Positions 44,588 through 57,400 of a DNA stretch of 64,000 bases are shown here, piece after piece (position 1 is the stretch's first letter; the number at the start of each line of letters is the position of its first letter). The notes under the pieces are model-generated. The model was not told where the DNA came from. It did not search any database and worked only from the letters and a program-made list of their open reading frames with translations. The translations under genes were made by a program, and so were the position numbers. Source of the stretch: Plasmopara viticola (Eukaryota > Oomycota > Peronosporomycetes > Peronosporales > Peronosporaceae); contig MBPM02000059.1 of NCBI GenBank assembly GCA_001695595.3, forward strand, positions 434,001 to 498,000, in the 5' to 3' direction.

Positions 44588-44631
44588 TCTCTCCTTCTAC
44601 ACACAGTCAGGACAGGTTTGGGCCCATAACC

Positions 44632-44839
44632 TGATAAGTAGACGGTAAATTGGAGAGTATATTAATCCCACTGTTATCTCCCATGCGGAATTTATAACGT
44701 TCGAAAAGCTTCGCCTGTCTGTTTTTAAATATTCATACTCCATCATGTCTCATCAGATGTCCTGTCGCTTGGTCGTCCTCAACCCATTATGGGTTGACGA
44801 CCACCAAGTGACGGACCAACGACAGTGGTCCTCTCAACA
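44632..44839 (-). mobile_element. 5' LTR of the Copia element
   Basis: Read on the minus strand the segment starts TGTTGAGAGG (44839) and ends TTATCA (44632), so it has the TG...CA ends expected of an LTR, 208 bp. It is followed directly by GGTTATGGGCCC, a primer-binding-site-like sequence, and 45 bp further by the gag ATG. No second LTR copy is present in the window to confirm the borders. Confidence 0.6.
44768..44808. repeat. Palindrome inside the LTR
   Basis: Arms 44768-44786 and 44790-44808 pair at 17 of 19 positions around a 3-base loop. It lies near the LTR start and could fold in the terminal RNA or act as a protein-binding palindrome in the promoter. Confidence 0.75.
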
Positions 44840-47800
44840 CATTTAAGCTCATACAGCTGATCTAATAAGTGACTTTTACCGAAGTGATATCAAAAAGGGA
44901 GATGGCCAAGACTTGAACCAGCAATTTTTGAACTCGATGTCTTTTATAGCCGTAAAGTCATTTACGACATGCGCATGTTTCAGCGTATGACGACTAAATT
45001 TAATCTGACGAAGGTAACACTCAATCATTTAGGATCACTTATCGTCGAGTGAATATAGAAAATGGAGGACTTATCCGTTCGAAAAAGCAACCAAAAGTGC
45101 AAATATTACTTTGCAAAGGTAGGCTTCCACAAACTGTCGTGTTCGGCAATGTTCGCTATGAGCACTATTGGAACAGTAAACCTCTTTGCTTCTACTACGA
45201 TACGGTCCACAATTATCTTTAACGCAAGAATGCGTCATGTCGACGCCACTTGCCCAGCAAATATTCGCACTTATTAGCAGGTAAATAATATTGCACAACT
45301 TATTGCCGAAAACACAGGTCCACAAGAAAGGTTGGGTAGCGCAGATCCACAGGTGAGCAGTGAAGTACCACGAAGAGCATGGTACTATAGCTTTGCAAGC
45401 GAGCCAAGTTGGGATGTGGAACCGATCCCTAAAAGTCTGAGCTATCTCAAGATAAAAAAAGAAACGGTGCTCATTTAGATTTTTGTCACTTCAAGTTGAC
45501 AGCTTAAGCGATTGTCGTCTCACAACAGGTGCACTCCAAACAAAACCACTGCCAGAGTGGTCATTGGTGTGAACTTTAATGAGCCCCAAGCTACTGAGCC
45601 TTTGTCTACATTAAGCATCGGCACTATTTTTGAGATGGTGTTCCTAGAAACAAAAAACCTTGAGTATTAAAATGTATTTTTTCTGTTACAAAGGTATTGT
45701 GTCACCCTATAGATGGTGTACGTTGCGTGGAAGAGTCCATACACCCGGTATAATATTTTATCAAGAAAAACCCAGATACGATGTCTAACATTCTTTTTAC
45801 CAAAGGAAAAGCTAGGCACGAAAGTGCTATCGTTACAGAAACGAAGTACCGTACTAGCAACTGGCTCGTGCTAATTGACGCCTTCTGCTTCGTGAGAAAA
45901 AATGGCAAGGTAAAAGAGTCGAATTCTCCACATTTGCCATTGACTAGTGTGTCCGAACACCGAACGAAATGTCCGTGATTGCAATAAGTGAAGCACCGGT
46001 ACATTCAAAAATAAGGCTCTAAAGAAGGGAGAAAAGTATCTGGGCGAATGTTAAATATCTTACGCAATAAAAAGGATCGCTACAATCAATTTCAGATGCG
46101 AGTATATTCCGTACGATGGTTAATGTGTCTATAAAAGTAGATAATAATGCCATTTAGGACAAAAGGCACCCCAGCGACGCTTTATAGCTCAAACGCTTGA
46201 CAATTGCAGGCTCGTGTCCAGGCATACCTCCAACCCTAATTATGCCCATAACAGCAAAAGAGAATAGTTGGCATTAAAGGCCTAGTTCGGCCTCGTGCCA
46301 GGCACGAGTAACTACGATCTGATGCTGAGGCTTCTAAAATCCTGCAAACTAAGGGTCTTATACCGGATATTTGTATATGGTTCTGCACGCCTTCAATCTG
46401 CAAGGTGCTGTGTTACTCCTTCACACCAGGTGGCACTAGTAGTCAGTCTAAATTTTACGTAAGAAGCATTTCTGGCCAATCCCTGTCATAGTTTGCGAAA
46501 CGGATCAGATTACGATTTTGCATTTGTTGCATGCACTATCGATGCAGCTTGATACAAACATCATGGAGATTTGTAGCTATTCATAGCTTACTATAAGGTA
46601 AATTGGTAATGACGCAATGTCTATCGAACGCCGAGCAAGTTTCAATTCCTTAGTCACTTATTACTTATTTGCTTCGACGACTGCGGGCTTCGGTATGGAC
46701 ATAACTCGACGACATAGCCGCTTAACAGGTGATTCGCCGGCTCTGAAGGCTTTTTACGCGATTCGGAGTAAGCCGTTAGGTCTTGAGAGCCAACAATCTT
46801 CTCGGCAGAGTCGACAGATATGTCTTTTTGGCATAGGAAATAAGATTTTTTGGCTACTTTGTAAGATGCCATGGAACTGGAACAGACATCAAGAAGATAA
46901 TATGCGTTGCACGTTGGCTTATGTCATTTTTTAAAAATTTCGAAGGAAGTAGAAAAGCTAAGCCAGTAACTTACATAGTTACAGCGCTGGCTTTGCATAC
47001 CTTGCATAATTTTTGTATGAATCTCTTCTGACGGCTTTAGTCATTCGAGAAAACTTTCACCAGCATGCTGTCGATAATAGCGATCAGACTTTACGCTTAT
47101 CGGACGAGACTAATCACCTAGGCCGTTAAACGAGCAATTTAATGGGGACGCTCCTGAGCAATTTCTTGTTTAGCACAGGGAGGTCAGGGCTACCAGCTGA
47201 AGCAAATCCTATCATGTTAAGACCCGCTTGCCCTAATGTACGCACTGATGCATCTCTGGGTCACCGCGAAGTTACGCTGCAACTATGGCTCCTTTCACAC
47301 CAAGAATATTCTTATATGCATATTAAGGCGTAATTTCTCGCTCGTGCGAAGCCGATGCGTCTCGGCTCCACGACTTTTTCTTCCTTGATGGATCCAGTGT
47401 TCGGAGAGTAAACAGTCTCTATGAGACGGTAACTTGCTTCGATATCTGGTGATGGGTGAGCTACACACAGCTCCTCTCTCACTACTTTAGTGTTTTTGGC
47501 AACTGGGCCACGCAAAAATCTCTACCAAAAGGTGCCTTCCTTGACTTCGCTTTTTTTTCTCCTCGTCTCCAAAATTGGAGCTCAAGAAAGTCGCAGGCTG
47601 GGTCATTGCTTACGGGCTTACGGGCTTATGGACTTATTTATCTTTTTCAGTTAAGTCTTTAGCATGGGCGATACGTTTGACGTCAACTTCAACACAATTG
47701 ACCTCACTGACTGGAATTCGTTGTTCTTTTTTGAATAACCAGAGTTATTGTAATTTAATAGACAAAATGAATTACAATCATTCCTCTTCAATTAAATGCA

Positions 47801-49675
47801 CGACAATTTTTGATGAGGATGAATGCAGCGAGCCAGACAAGCTTTTGAGGCAAAAGATGAATCGATTTTGATTCGGATTGTCCCTTTGAGAGCTATACTC
47901 AGTGTATATAAAAACTACGGATGAATACAGACTTGAAAGACATTGCGTAAATGGAAAAAACATTTTTCAAACTTTAATTTTTGCACACGCCATCGTATTT
48001 TGGAGCAGGCCCTTTTTGTAGACGATGCCGAAATAGAAATAGATTTTAACCCGTCTCCGAGTTTACATCCCTTTCGATAAGTTGTCAAAATACTTCATTA
48101 TATATATATATATGGGTGCCAAATAATCGTGTCCCTGTCATGTACTAGAAGACACCACTTCGTTTGGGCTCTTTATGCGAAACGACAGGTCTCAAAGTTT
48201 ATCAAATACTTGGTCACCTCTTGTGCATGTGAGATCATCAATATCTTGTAGAGATCAAGCAAACGCTTTCTATCGGCCCAAATATAAAAAAAACATTTGA
48301 GGCATCCTGTGCCTTCGGATGCATGAAGTACTTCGTTCTTTGTCGCTCAAAGCGACGACGCGAGTTGAATTTGCCTGATCCATTCTAGAGTAGAGCAGAT
48401 CATTTGACCAATGACAGCCATCTTGTTCATGTTTGTGACAAGAAGGGCATTTTATTGCCATCCTCAGGAATGCATCGTTCGTATGGACCATAATTTTGAA
48501 GATGCGCTATGCGCGTACTTATATTTTTACATCGAAACCACCATAAAGTTATCTCGGCGTGTCAAGGAGCCCGAAAATAGGGGCGATATGCTCATGGTCT
48601 GGAAATACTTTTGTGTGCCATTCAGCACTGTCACCGCCGCAATTTAATAAAAACATGCTTATGTGACGTAAATCTTTAAAGTGCTAAGACTTAAGCTTAG
48701 TTCTTAGAACAGTGTACTTTACGTTCTCAAGTTTAAAGTGCAATTAAGCTACTCGTTGTGCCAAAGATAGCTTATCTATAGGATGTCTCGAGTTTCAAGC
48801 AAAAACGTTTGGAGTCTTAAACTTTATTTCTGCAAAACTGCGGAGACGTCGTAAAGGCTTTTTACCATTGTTCTGACCAGAACCTTTGGCAGGATCACGC
48901 TTCTCGTCCCTTGAAAAAATGCCGTACCTGGCGCTGGGGTTGTAAGTTACAGGCACGGGTAAGAAGCAATTTCAGTCATACCCAACGTTTGCCCCTTAAT
49001 TACCGTCCTGCATACTATGTAGCATTAGTTGCTTTCAGATCGCAGCGGTCTTCACTTTGTTCTGTCATGACCGCTCCACCAGCTCGATCAAGCTCTCTAA
49101 AGCGTGATTCCGAGTTACTTCACAAGAAGTCCCAGGCTTTTAAAGAGCAAATGTGCTCTATAATACATTATACGTTGAAGTGTCAGCCTGTTGCGTCGGA
49201 GAAAAATGCTCATGCCTCGACCTTGTCCTGTCTCCTTAGAAGGAATATCTCTTGCGTGATCAAGTGTTTGCGCTGATATTACTTTCGGGATTCGCATTGG
49301 TGGTTCAACCGCGGCTTCTTCACATTCTTAAGAGTCATTCAGAAAAGGATGAACGTATTCAACCATGTAACCCATAAATTTCACGGTCGGATTGACCACT
49401 GCATATCACAGGTCAATGCCTCTATTATTGAGTTTCAAGCTCGACTGGTCTCTCAAAGCGCACAACCTTATGGAACTTTGCCTCTTAGCCCTTGACTTAT
49501 ACTTTTGTGGCAATGAAAATTGTCAGCCACCGTAAGACCACCCCATCAACAGGGTGAAGGGTTGAGATGATGCTTTCAGAATGTCTGTAGCGCACCATCT
49601 AGTATTCATGACGCAGAGTACTTATATAAAAGGAGAGTGCTGGGTATCAAATAAACTCATTGAGTCATCGTGCAT
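44840..49675. other. Gene-poor region
   Basis: No intact gene recognised. Frames are short and unlike known families. A 17-bp perfect palindrome (CTCGTGCC-A-GGCACGAG) occurs near 46293-46309, and a short TA microsatellite at about 48098-48114. The frame at 47312-47515 (-) lacks an ATG. Confidence 0.4.
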
Positions 49676-49900
49676 TAAATGTTAAGTGCGTCAAAGTTGA
49701 CGTTGGAAGGTCAATGGTGTACGATTACATATACTTTTCGAGGACCGAGAAAAGTCCGATCAATCGATAATTTACCTTGCCGAAAATGAAATTGTTACCT
49801 TATTAAGCGGTGAAAGTTTCGGATCTAGCAATACTTTCTCACCTTTCTTTTGCGAATCTTGGTAATTTCCCCTGTGTTTGTCTGAAAATTTGCTTTGTTT
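49676..49900 (-). mobile_element. Ty3/Gypsy relic (integrase C-terminus)
   Basis: Minus-strand translation gives G-E-K-V-L-L-D-P near 49850-49830, then a stretch with R-L-I-G-L-F-S-V-L-E-K near 49770-49735, then Y-T-I-D-L-P-T-S near 49725-49700 and a T-H-L-T-F end. This matches, in order and spacing, the Gypsy integrase tail (GDKVLL..., RFIGPF.V, Y.LDLP..., HP.F). Stops and a frame change are present. Flanking pol sequence is not recognisable. Confidence 0.6.
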
Positions 49901-52900
49901 TCCACAGGTGGAAACAGTTGCATATCTTGGTGTGCTAATTATCTCCAGCCAAATTGTTAGAAAGCCAATGAGTATATTCCAATGAGTTTGGTATCATGAT
50001 AAAGCAATAAAAGAAAAAATATTTCCTGACCTTCTCGCTACTTGTTTACATTTGTGTTCCCGAAAGATGACGGAAGTTCTAAATTTCTTCGCGCAATGAT
50101 ATGAAAGCTTATAGTTTGTTGAGATGTAAGCTTTGTATTCAACTATTGAAGATTGACGGCACAGGAATGTGATGTTACAGCGCACAAACTGCGCATTATG
50201 TGGAATGGCTCTTTTATCTGAGCATCTGTTTGCGATAGGTCTGCTATTTGCGTTAGACAGCGGTATCCCGATAATCATTACAAGTTTTTGTTAAAGCGCA
50301 GCAGTAAGCTGTGCGGTTCTATTCCCTTAAGAAGTCCACAACATTTAATAACCAAATCGATAAGCAGACTTGAGGTTTGTTCTTCTTTTACACTGTGCAA
50401 AATAGGTACCAAACGCATCATCGTGCTAAGGCGGCATACAACTATAAAACATCCGTGTCGCCGCTAGCATTTGCCAACTCAAAGGCATAAGCAAAAGAAA
50501 CGGACTTTTCACACAGCTTCCCACATCCCTAGTCAAATGTGGGCAACCGATATTTTGTGGAAGCTGAGAAAAAAAATTCTTGACGTAAACGTCATATTAT
50601 GAAATTATTTACCTCCCGAGTCTATCGTACTTATGTCTTGGTCAAATGGTGCAACGATTCATGCTCAATTTTCCTTATTCACCCTACAGTGCGATTGCGA
50701 TCGTTGTCGAGAACTTAAGTGCCGTCAATGCGATTGAATTTCGAATCGATGGCACAAAATTAGTATGTATGACGAAAATGGTCGTCATTACAGCTTTTGA
50801 TTCTGATGACGTGGGCGAACTAGCAGTTCCGCCCGCGCGGAAGTGCGTCGGCGAGATCATTGAGTTTGCCAGGCTCATTATATACGTAAAGATTAATCTC
50901 GTGATATATGGATACTATCCTGCAAATCTTTCTGACAAATGAGGCGTACTAAGCGCCATTCTAAGGACGCATGGTCTGCACAGACAACAAAGACTCAAAC
51001 ACACAAACCATCTAATCAAATTTTACCAGTGCGTACTTCACAACAAGTCCTCCCTTGTCGTAAAAATTGTGACTGTGTTTGATAGCTTTAAGCTGCCTGA
51101 GCCGGAGCATGATGGAGCGCCATCTCGGTCCTCATCGAGCTGTATAGAGGCACAATTAGTAGCGTCGCAAATGTCGCTTGAAGATTGTGGCACGTCCGAA
51201 AAAGTCTGGACACAAGGCGGCTTAATGTTTTACTTAGATCTAATAATACCATTGTGGCGTTGGCTCTTTCGGCACCACTTGTTTTTGTATTGGATCAGAT
51301 AGATGATTGGCGAGACCTGCATGGTCAGCATTGTGCTTGCGCGAATAATGGCTGGATGTCACTAGTATCTTCAATCATCATGAGCACGTTACGTGGGATA
51401 AGCTGGTGTCACATAGGCTTCCTCGGGGTCTGGTCGAGCTACATTGCATTTTGCAAGTAGCCGAGGATTCTAGTACCCTATGCAGTATGGTCACTATTTC
51501 CGTCGATGTCGGCTTAAAGCTCACTGATCCTCACTATTTCTATTTATTAGTTTCTGACAGACTAAATGGGCTTCGATAGCTGACTAATTCTCTTTCAGTG
51601 GCTATAAAAGGCTGTCTCGTCGATGTATTTCCGAGCGAAAGCGCGTAAAGGTTAAGACGATCGCGCGATTATACATTCAGGCGTCATGATGGCGCTTGGT
51701 AGCCCTCCTGGCGTCATTATCTGCTTTTATTAGGCGAATAGATTTTCGTGAGGGTTATATCCGACTCTGTTATTCAGATCAGTAACAACCATCTACCAAA
51801 TACAGTGAACCGTATACGTACACGTACACCTGGGCATCGTTTTAAGAATATTGTCCTTCCTTGAAATGGTTTTCTGTGCAGAAATCATTACATTGTTTCG
51901 ATCTTTATGTGCATGAGCTACTCACCACTACTAGGAAAGTTTTAGATATTAAATTTGGTAAAGACTTAGATGATTTGACTCCGGCCCATGCTATACTTCG
52001 CTGTTTTGGCGGTGAGGGCATCAACGGGCTAACGCTGGTGGCCACAATGTCTGGTATGACATCACTCTTGTGCCTCGTCTCAGAACGTCACATCAATTTT
52101 TAGCCGAGACACAACATACGCTGACTATTTGTCTGATCCTAGACATCTTCGTCAAAGGCAATGAATGTACGCATATCCTCAAGAAAACTTTATCTTTACA
52201 AACACCACATGTGGAACACTTTCGGCAGTATAGCCAAGATATAAGTAGCTTTGAGCTCTTTGAGGTTCACTATGAGTGACTTTTCTGGCCGTTTCACTAG
52301 CTTTAGGACACGTATCCGAGCACAGCAATGAGTTATACTGTCAATTACATCCATCTTTGTTAACCATGAGGTCCAAACGAGCGAATTCGTATCGCACTCT
52401 TTTCTTTTTTAATGCTATGCTACCCGCTCTTGGTGGTACGTTTGTGCCCATCATTGAGCTCGCTGTGCCCTGGGGACCTTCTGACTTTCCTGCTTGCGAC
52501 GCTTCGTCACTCGGATCGGTAGCTGTATGCATCCAGCTCAGCCAACAGAGCTTGTTTAACCTTCGTGAAAATATCAGTATTTAGATACTTCCCATACTAA
52601 TTTCAGGTGCTTGATAACTACAATCTCATTCAAAGGGATGTACAACAACAATTTAAGTTAACTTACCGAAGCCGCGTCGCGCTCGATTAATCGGCACGCT
52701 CATATGAACTATTCCCGCCTAAAAGTCTAAGTCTCAAGCTTTTAGCTCACACTTGTCAATGTCTAGGACTTAAACTAGCTTTGTGCTGTGGACATCTCCA
52801 ACTTTCACAGCCTAATCTAATTCGACATTGAAACTGTTCAAAACGGCTTTTTTACCAGCCTAAACGAAATTGACTCTCTCTCGTAGAGCATCCAGCAGCC

Positions 52901-54427
52901 TATTTTGGCCTTCTGCAAACATTTGCCGGCGCGGAATATCTCGACTCCCCTAGTCTACCAGAACTCGTGATGCTTTACGAATACCTCATACAGTTGCGCG
53001 AATAATCACCAATTCTCCGCTGCTATTTCTTCGAGAGCCACCGAGGTCTCAAAAATTTATATTCCTTGATGTGTATCAATCGCACATATTGGTATCATTC
53101 CTAACAGCTTTTATGACAACCGGCGGCTTCCTGTCCTGAAGAGTACTCCCAGCGCCCTGGTATAAAAAGAATATGCCTATCCAAAAATTTCAAGAGCAAC
53201 GAGCCTTTCTGTGACTGTACCCCTCTAAGTGTGAGAAATGCCTATTTTGAGGCCGTCCATAAATACTTGCTTGTTCAGGTAGTGACATATAGTAATGGGA
53301 AAATGTTTATATTTGTACACAATTATTAAGCTTATGCCATCTTTGCTGGTAGACAAGAAAGTAAGCGCAGACAGAATCCAAACTTTTCTGGAAGGACAGT
53401 AGTTTCTTGTTGGTGAGTGCCTATCGTTTTAATTCGGCCAGCAAGTTGAGCGAGTGCGAGCGCCGCACGCACCTGGTCATCCGTGGTTGAAGACACCTTT
53501 ATAAGCATCTTCAACTCTTAAAGTTAGAGGAGATTGTTGTAGCCTGAAAGATGCAATTCGTATGCTTCTCGCTGCTTCTCCGCCTTTAAAGCCCTACTCG
53601 AGCATGCACTGCCTGAGCTCAAGAGAAATCATCTTGTTCGTAAAGATTCAACATCATGATGCATACCAGCTACTCGGCATAGGGCAGGGCTGCAAATGCA
53701 ATTAGCTGCTTAGGCCCATAGAAGCAAGCAAGTCTTTCAATTGTTATAAACTGCTCGTTCGACGGATGCGGGGATGCGATATTATTCATCCCGGACCCAT
53801 TAAAAGGGGTGCGCTAATTATTTCATCTACAAGGGCTACCAGGTGTGACGGGCGCCTCGCACAGAGGAGGCAAGCAAGATGATGTACAATATTTCGATGG
53901 ACGGTCGTATACCTCCATTAGTCTCAAGAAAACTGTTGCATGATTGAGAAAGTTGAAATAATAGTTAACAACCACGATTTCCATACGCACTTAATTTTAT
54001 TCTGCATTTCTCACTTTACAGGGCAAACTGGTATAAATACCAACATTCTTTACGTAACGGTAAGTTACAGCAGTTGGTTTGCCGGCTGTAGAAGGTGCTG
54101 CGTGAACCCATAATTGTGTTTCGTCAACAAACATTTTCAAGCCTGAGCTAGAAACTGAAATTTGAGACCTAGCCTTAACCAAATCCAAGCTGTTCTGCCG
54201 GGTGAATGGTATAACGCAAGCTGTACATAGCACAAATCCATTTCGCATGCATTACATGTAGTTACGGTCACTTATTTTTACGACCGAGCGCTGTATACAC
54301 TAGCCCTTAAAGAAAATACCGCGAATTGGCGTAAAACAATCAATATTCCGAAAAACTGACGACACTACAGCTGGTGTAGTATTAATTTACAACGGCTACG
54401 TTGTCATTCACAATTTGACTGCGGCAT
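49901..54427. other. Gene-poor region upstream of the subtilisin gene
   Basis: No intact gene recognised. Frames at 51861-52103 (+) and 52276-52584 (+) have no motif I know; that at 53332-53514 (-) is short. The final few hundred bases before 54428 should hold the subtilisin promoter; no initiator motif stands out. Confidence 0.4.
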
Positions 54428-57400
54428 ATGCGTGTGATCACGTGCTTGCAGATCTCTCTGGCGCTAATTGGTCTCTGCCTGGCTGAAATCCAAGATAGAG
54501 AGGGCCTCGAGTTCGTGGACGCTGCGGCTTTTTGTAATTTTCACTGCTCGCATGCGCTGTTGTCAAAGACGTCACAGTGCTTGCCAGACCTCTGCGACCG
54601 TCACCGGCGTAAACTAAAATTGTTTGATGCAAGTGACAATTTACAACAGGTCGACGTGTTGTCATGTAGAGATGTGGAGCAGAATGCGTCGACTTTGGCT
54701 ATATCGCTGACACTATCGGCTGTCGACAGCACTCAAGTATTCCAGGGGTTTCATGACGCATTCTTCAAGGCATTCGACGCCATGTTGGGTGGTGATAGCG
54801 TGAGGGCCGACGCTTGTCAACTGGCCTTTCTTCAAGATAAATTACTACCGACTGTTCAGGACGACGACTCAGAGCAGGAGGAGAAGATGGAGCATAAACC
54901 CAGATTGGTAAAATTGGTTTCAGGACAGGAAGAAGACTACAATAGGGCGTGCATTATATCGGTTAGGAATATTGGAGGACAGGAAGTGGAGAACGATATG
55001 CCATTGTTGACAAGAAGAGGGGATATGCTGGGAGAGAACACGGTGTTGTTAGTTCATGCCACGAAGTTGGCGGGAGATTCCATACGAGCTTTAGACTGCG
55101 TCGATACAGTACTGGATTTACCAGAAATCTTAAAACTCATGCCATTTGCGCGCAGTGCTGCACAATTTACTTCTGAGTTCAAATCAGGAAGTGTTGGGAA
55201 TACCTCAACGGTTGCGACCCCTGCGATGGAGATTAGACTGGTGCAAGGGGTAGATAAACAAACTGTGATGGCGTCTTTACAAAAGCGTATCAAAGAATTT
55301 GCTGGTATAATGAACATTTTTGAAGCGAACGACCTACAGCCAAAATCGATTTATTTGAAGCCTTTGCAGGATTTAAGAACTTGGACAAATATCGTGGCGC
55401 TTGTCGTTGCTGAGAGCTCAGTCGAGTGGATGGACGCACGGCATGAGATTACTCAAAATCTGCTTCGAGGAAAAGAAGCAAAGCGTTGGACACAGATGCA
55501 AAGCCACCGACGACTTGATGAATATGCCCCAAGTCTTGTTGGAGTTGATTCAGCTAAAGAGGCAGGGATTCGGGGAAATAACGTGGTTGTGGGCATCACA
55601 GATACGGGACTGTACTTGTATCACGACCAACTCGATCAAAATGACCGCGATATTTTTTCTGGAATGGTGCTCTCAGCTCGTAAAGTCGTCATGTATAATG
55701 CGTGGGCAAATAAAGAAGATGAAGCTGAAACCATTACTTGTGGTCACGGCACTCACGTTGCTGGACTGCTGGCGGGTAGCTCGCTGAGTGGCAAATACGC
55801 CGACCTAGGTATTGCTAATAAGGCGCAAATAGCCTTCATGGACATAGGGACGCAGAGCGCGACTTGTGCTGGTCAGATGAATTGTGCCGTATCACTTGCC
55901 ACACCTGCCGAAGCCAAGGACTTGCTAGAAAGTCAGATCGATGCAGGTGCCAGAATTTTTTCGTTTTCTTGGGGAACTCCTGGGTCGGACTACAGCTCTC
56001 AAGCTAGAGATTTGGATGCATTTATCTACGATAATCCGGATGTGCTGGTTGTTGTGGCTGCTGGCAACAGTGGCGAGTCTACTGTCACTGGTCAGCGCAC
56101 TATTTCGTCGCCATCTGGAGCTAAAAATGTCATTTCGGTTGGTGCATCACTTAATTCCGCAGCTTCGTTTTCGGATTTTACGTGTCCCGAAATTTTCAAT
56201 GAGCGGACCGTGGCATCGTTTTCATCTGCAGGTCCAACAACTGACGGGAGATTGAAGCCCGATGTTGTTGCGCCCGGAATGAGCCTTACATCAAGTCAAT
56301 CAGAGGCACCAGGTTCTACGACAGCCAGCTCGGCCACGTGTTCACTTCAAGGCACATCGCAGGCTACACCAGTAATAACTGGTGTTGCTGTGCTTCTCTT
56401 TGAGTGGCTTCGTGACGGATGGTGGAAGAACGGAAGCAAGGACGCTAAGTTTGCAATGACTTCTGTACCAGCTTCACTTCTGAAGGCGCTGATCATTCAT
56501 AGTGCAGATTCGTTGCAGCAGCGAATGGCTGCACTTTCAGATAGTAACTTTGCCTCTTGTACCGGTTTGGCTTCGAAAGCCACAGATGTCACGTTTCCAG
56601 ATGTGTATCAGGGATACGGCAAGCCTAATCTTACCAACATAGTCTATTTTATTGATGCCGGCAGGAATGACAGCAGCAATAACTCGGGAAACAATGGCCC
56701 ACCATCTCTGTATTTCTTACCAAATTCTACGGAAAATTCCGAGCCATTCGTTGCTCACAACGGTGAGATGGTAATTTCATTTACAGTTGCTCGTAATGTG
56801 GATTTGCGCGCTACGATTGTGTGGACGGACCCAGCAGGGTCTATCCAAGCGACGTCACAATTACAGCATGATTTGGATCTTACCGTCCGTGTTTTCAATG
56901 GCACGCAGACGTTTGGCCCTCTGACAGCCGACTCAAGCACAGGAACGGATGTTAAGAACAATGTTGAGATGGTCTTGGTTTCTTACGCTGACCTTCTTGC
57001 TGCTGCCACCGACAACTCCAGCAACACCACTAGTACAAACAGTGGAAAGCTTACAGGATATCCAGCGCTCGGGGATAACGGAGAGATTTTTGTCGAAGCT
57101 GTCGTCTATGGTCGTAGCATTTTGCTAGCGGACAAGCAAAATTTTGCATTTGTCGCGTCGTCGAGTGCCATTGGCTCCACCTCCGGATCGACACCTTCTA
57201 GCAATGGCAGCAAGTCCTTCTGGTCTCTGGTTTGGCCAATCATCGTCATCGTAGGCATCTCGATAGTTGTGCTGATCGTCATTGCCTTGGGCACTTGCTG
57301 GCTTTACGGTCGAAGCAAACAAGCTCTTGCTAGATCAAGACGTCAGCGCGGAGAGTACCCCGCGCATGTTGGATATGTTAGCAATGCGTTCCAATCGGTT

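Noticed and set aside
46293..46309. 17-bp perfect palindrome
   Set aside because: Short, isolated, and not next to any gene; expected occasionally by chance in 64 kb.
47312..47515. Charged minus-strand frame of 67 codons
   Set aside because: No ATG start (TTG only) and no recognised motif.
48098..48114. TA microsatellite
   Set aside because: Very short and unremarkable for AT-rich intergenic DNA.
52276..52584. 102-codon plus-strand frame
   Set aside because: A second frame on the opposite strand covers it equally well, with no motif in either. Treated as chance.
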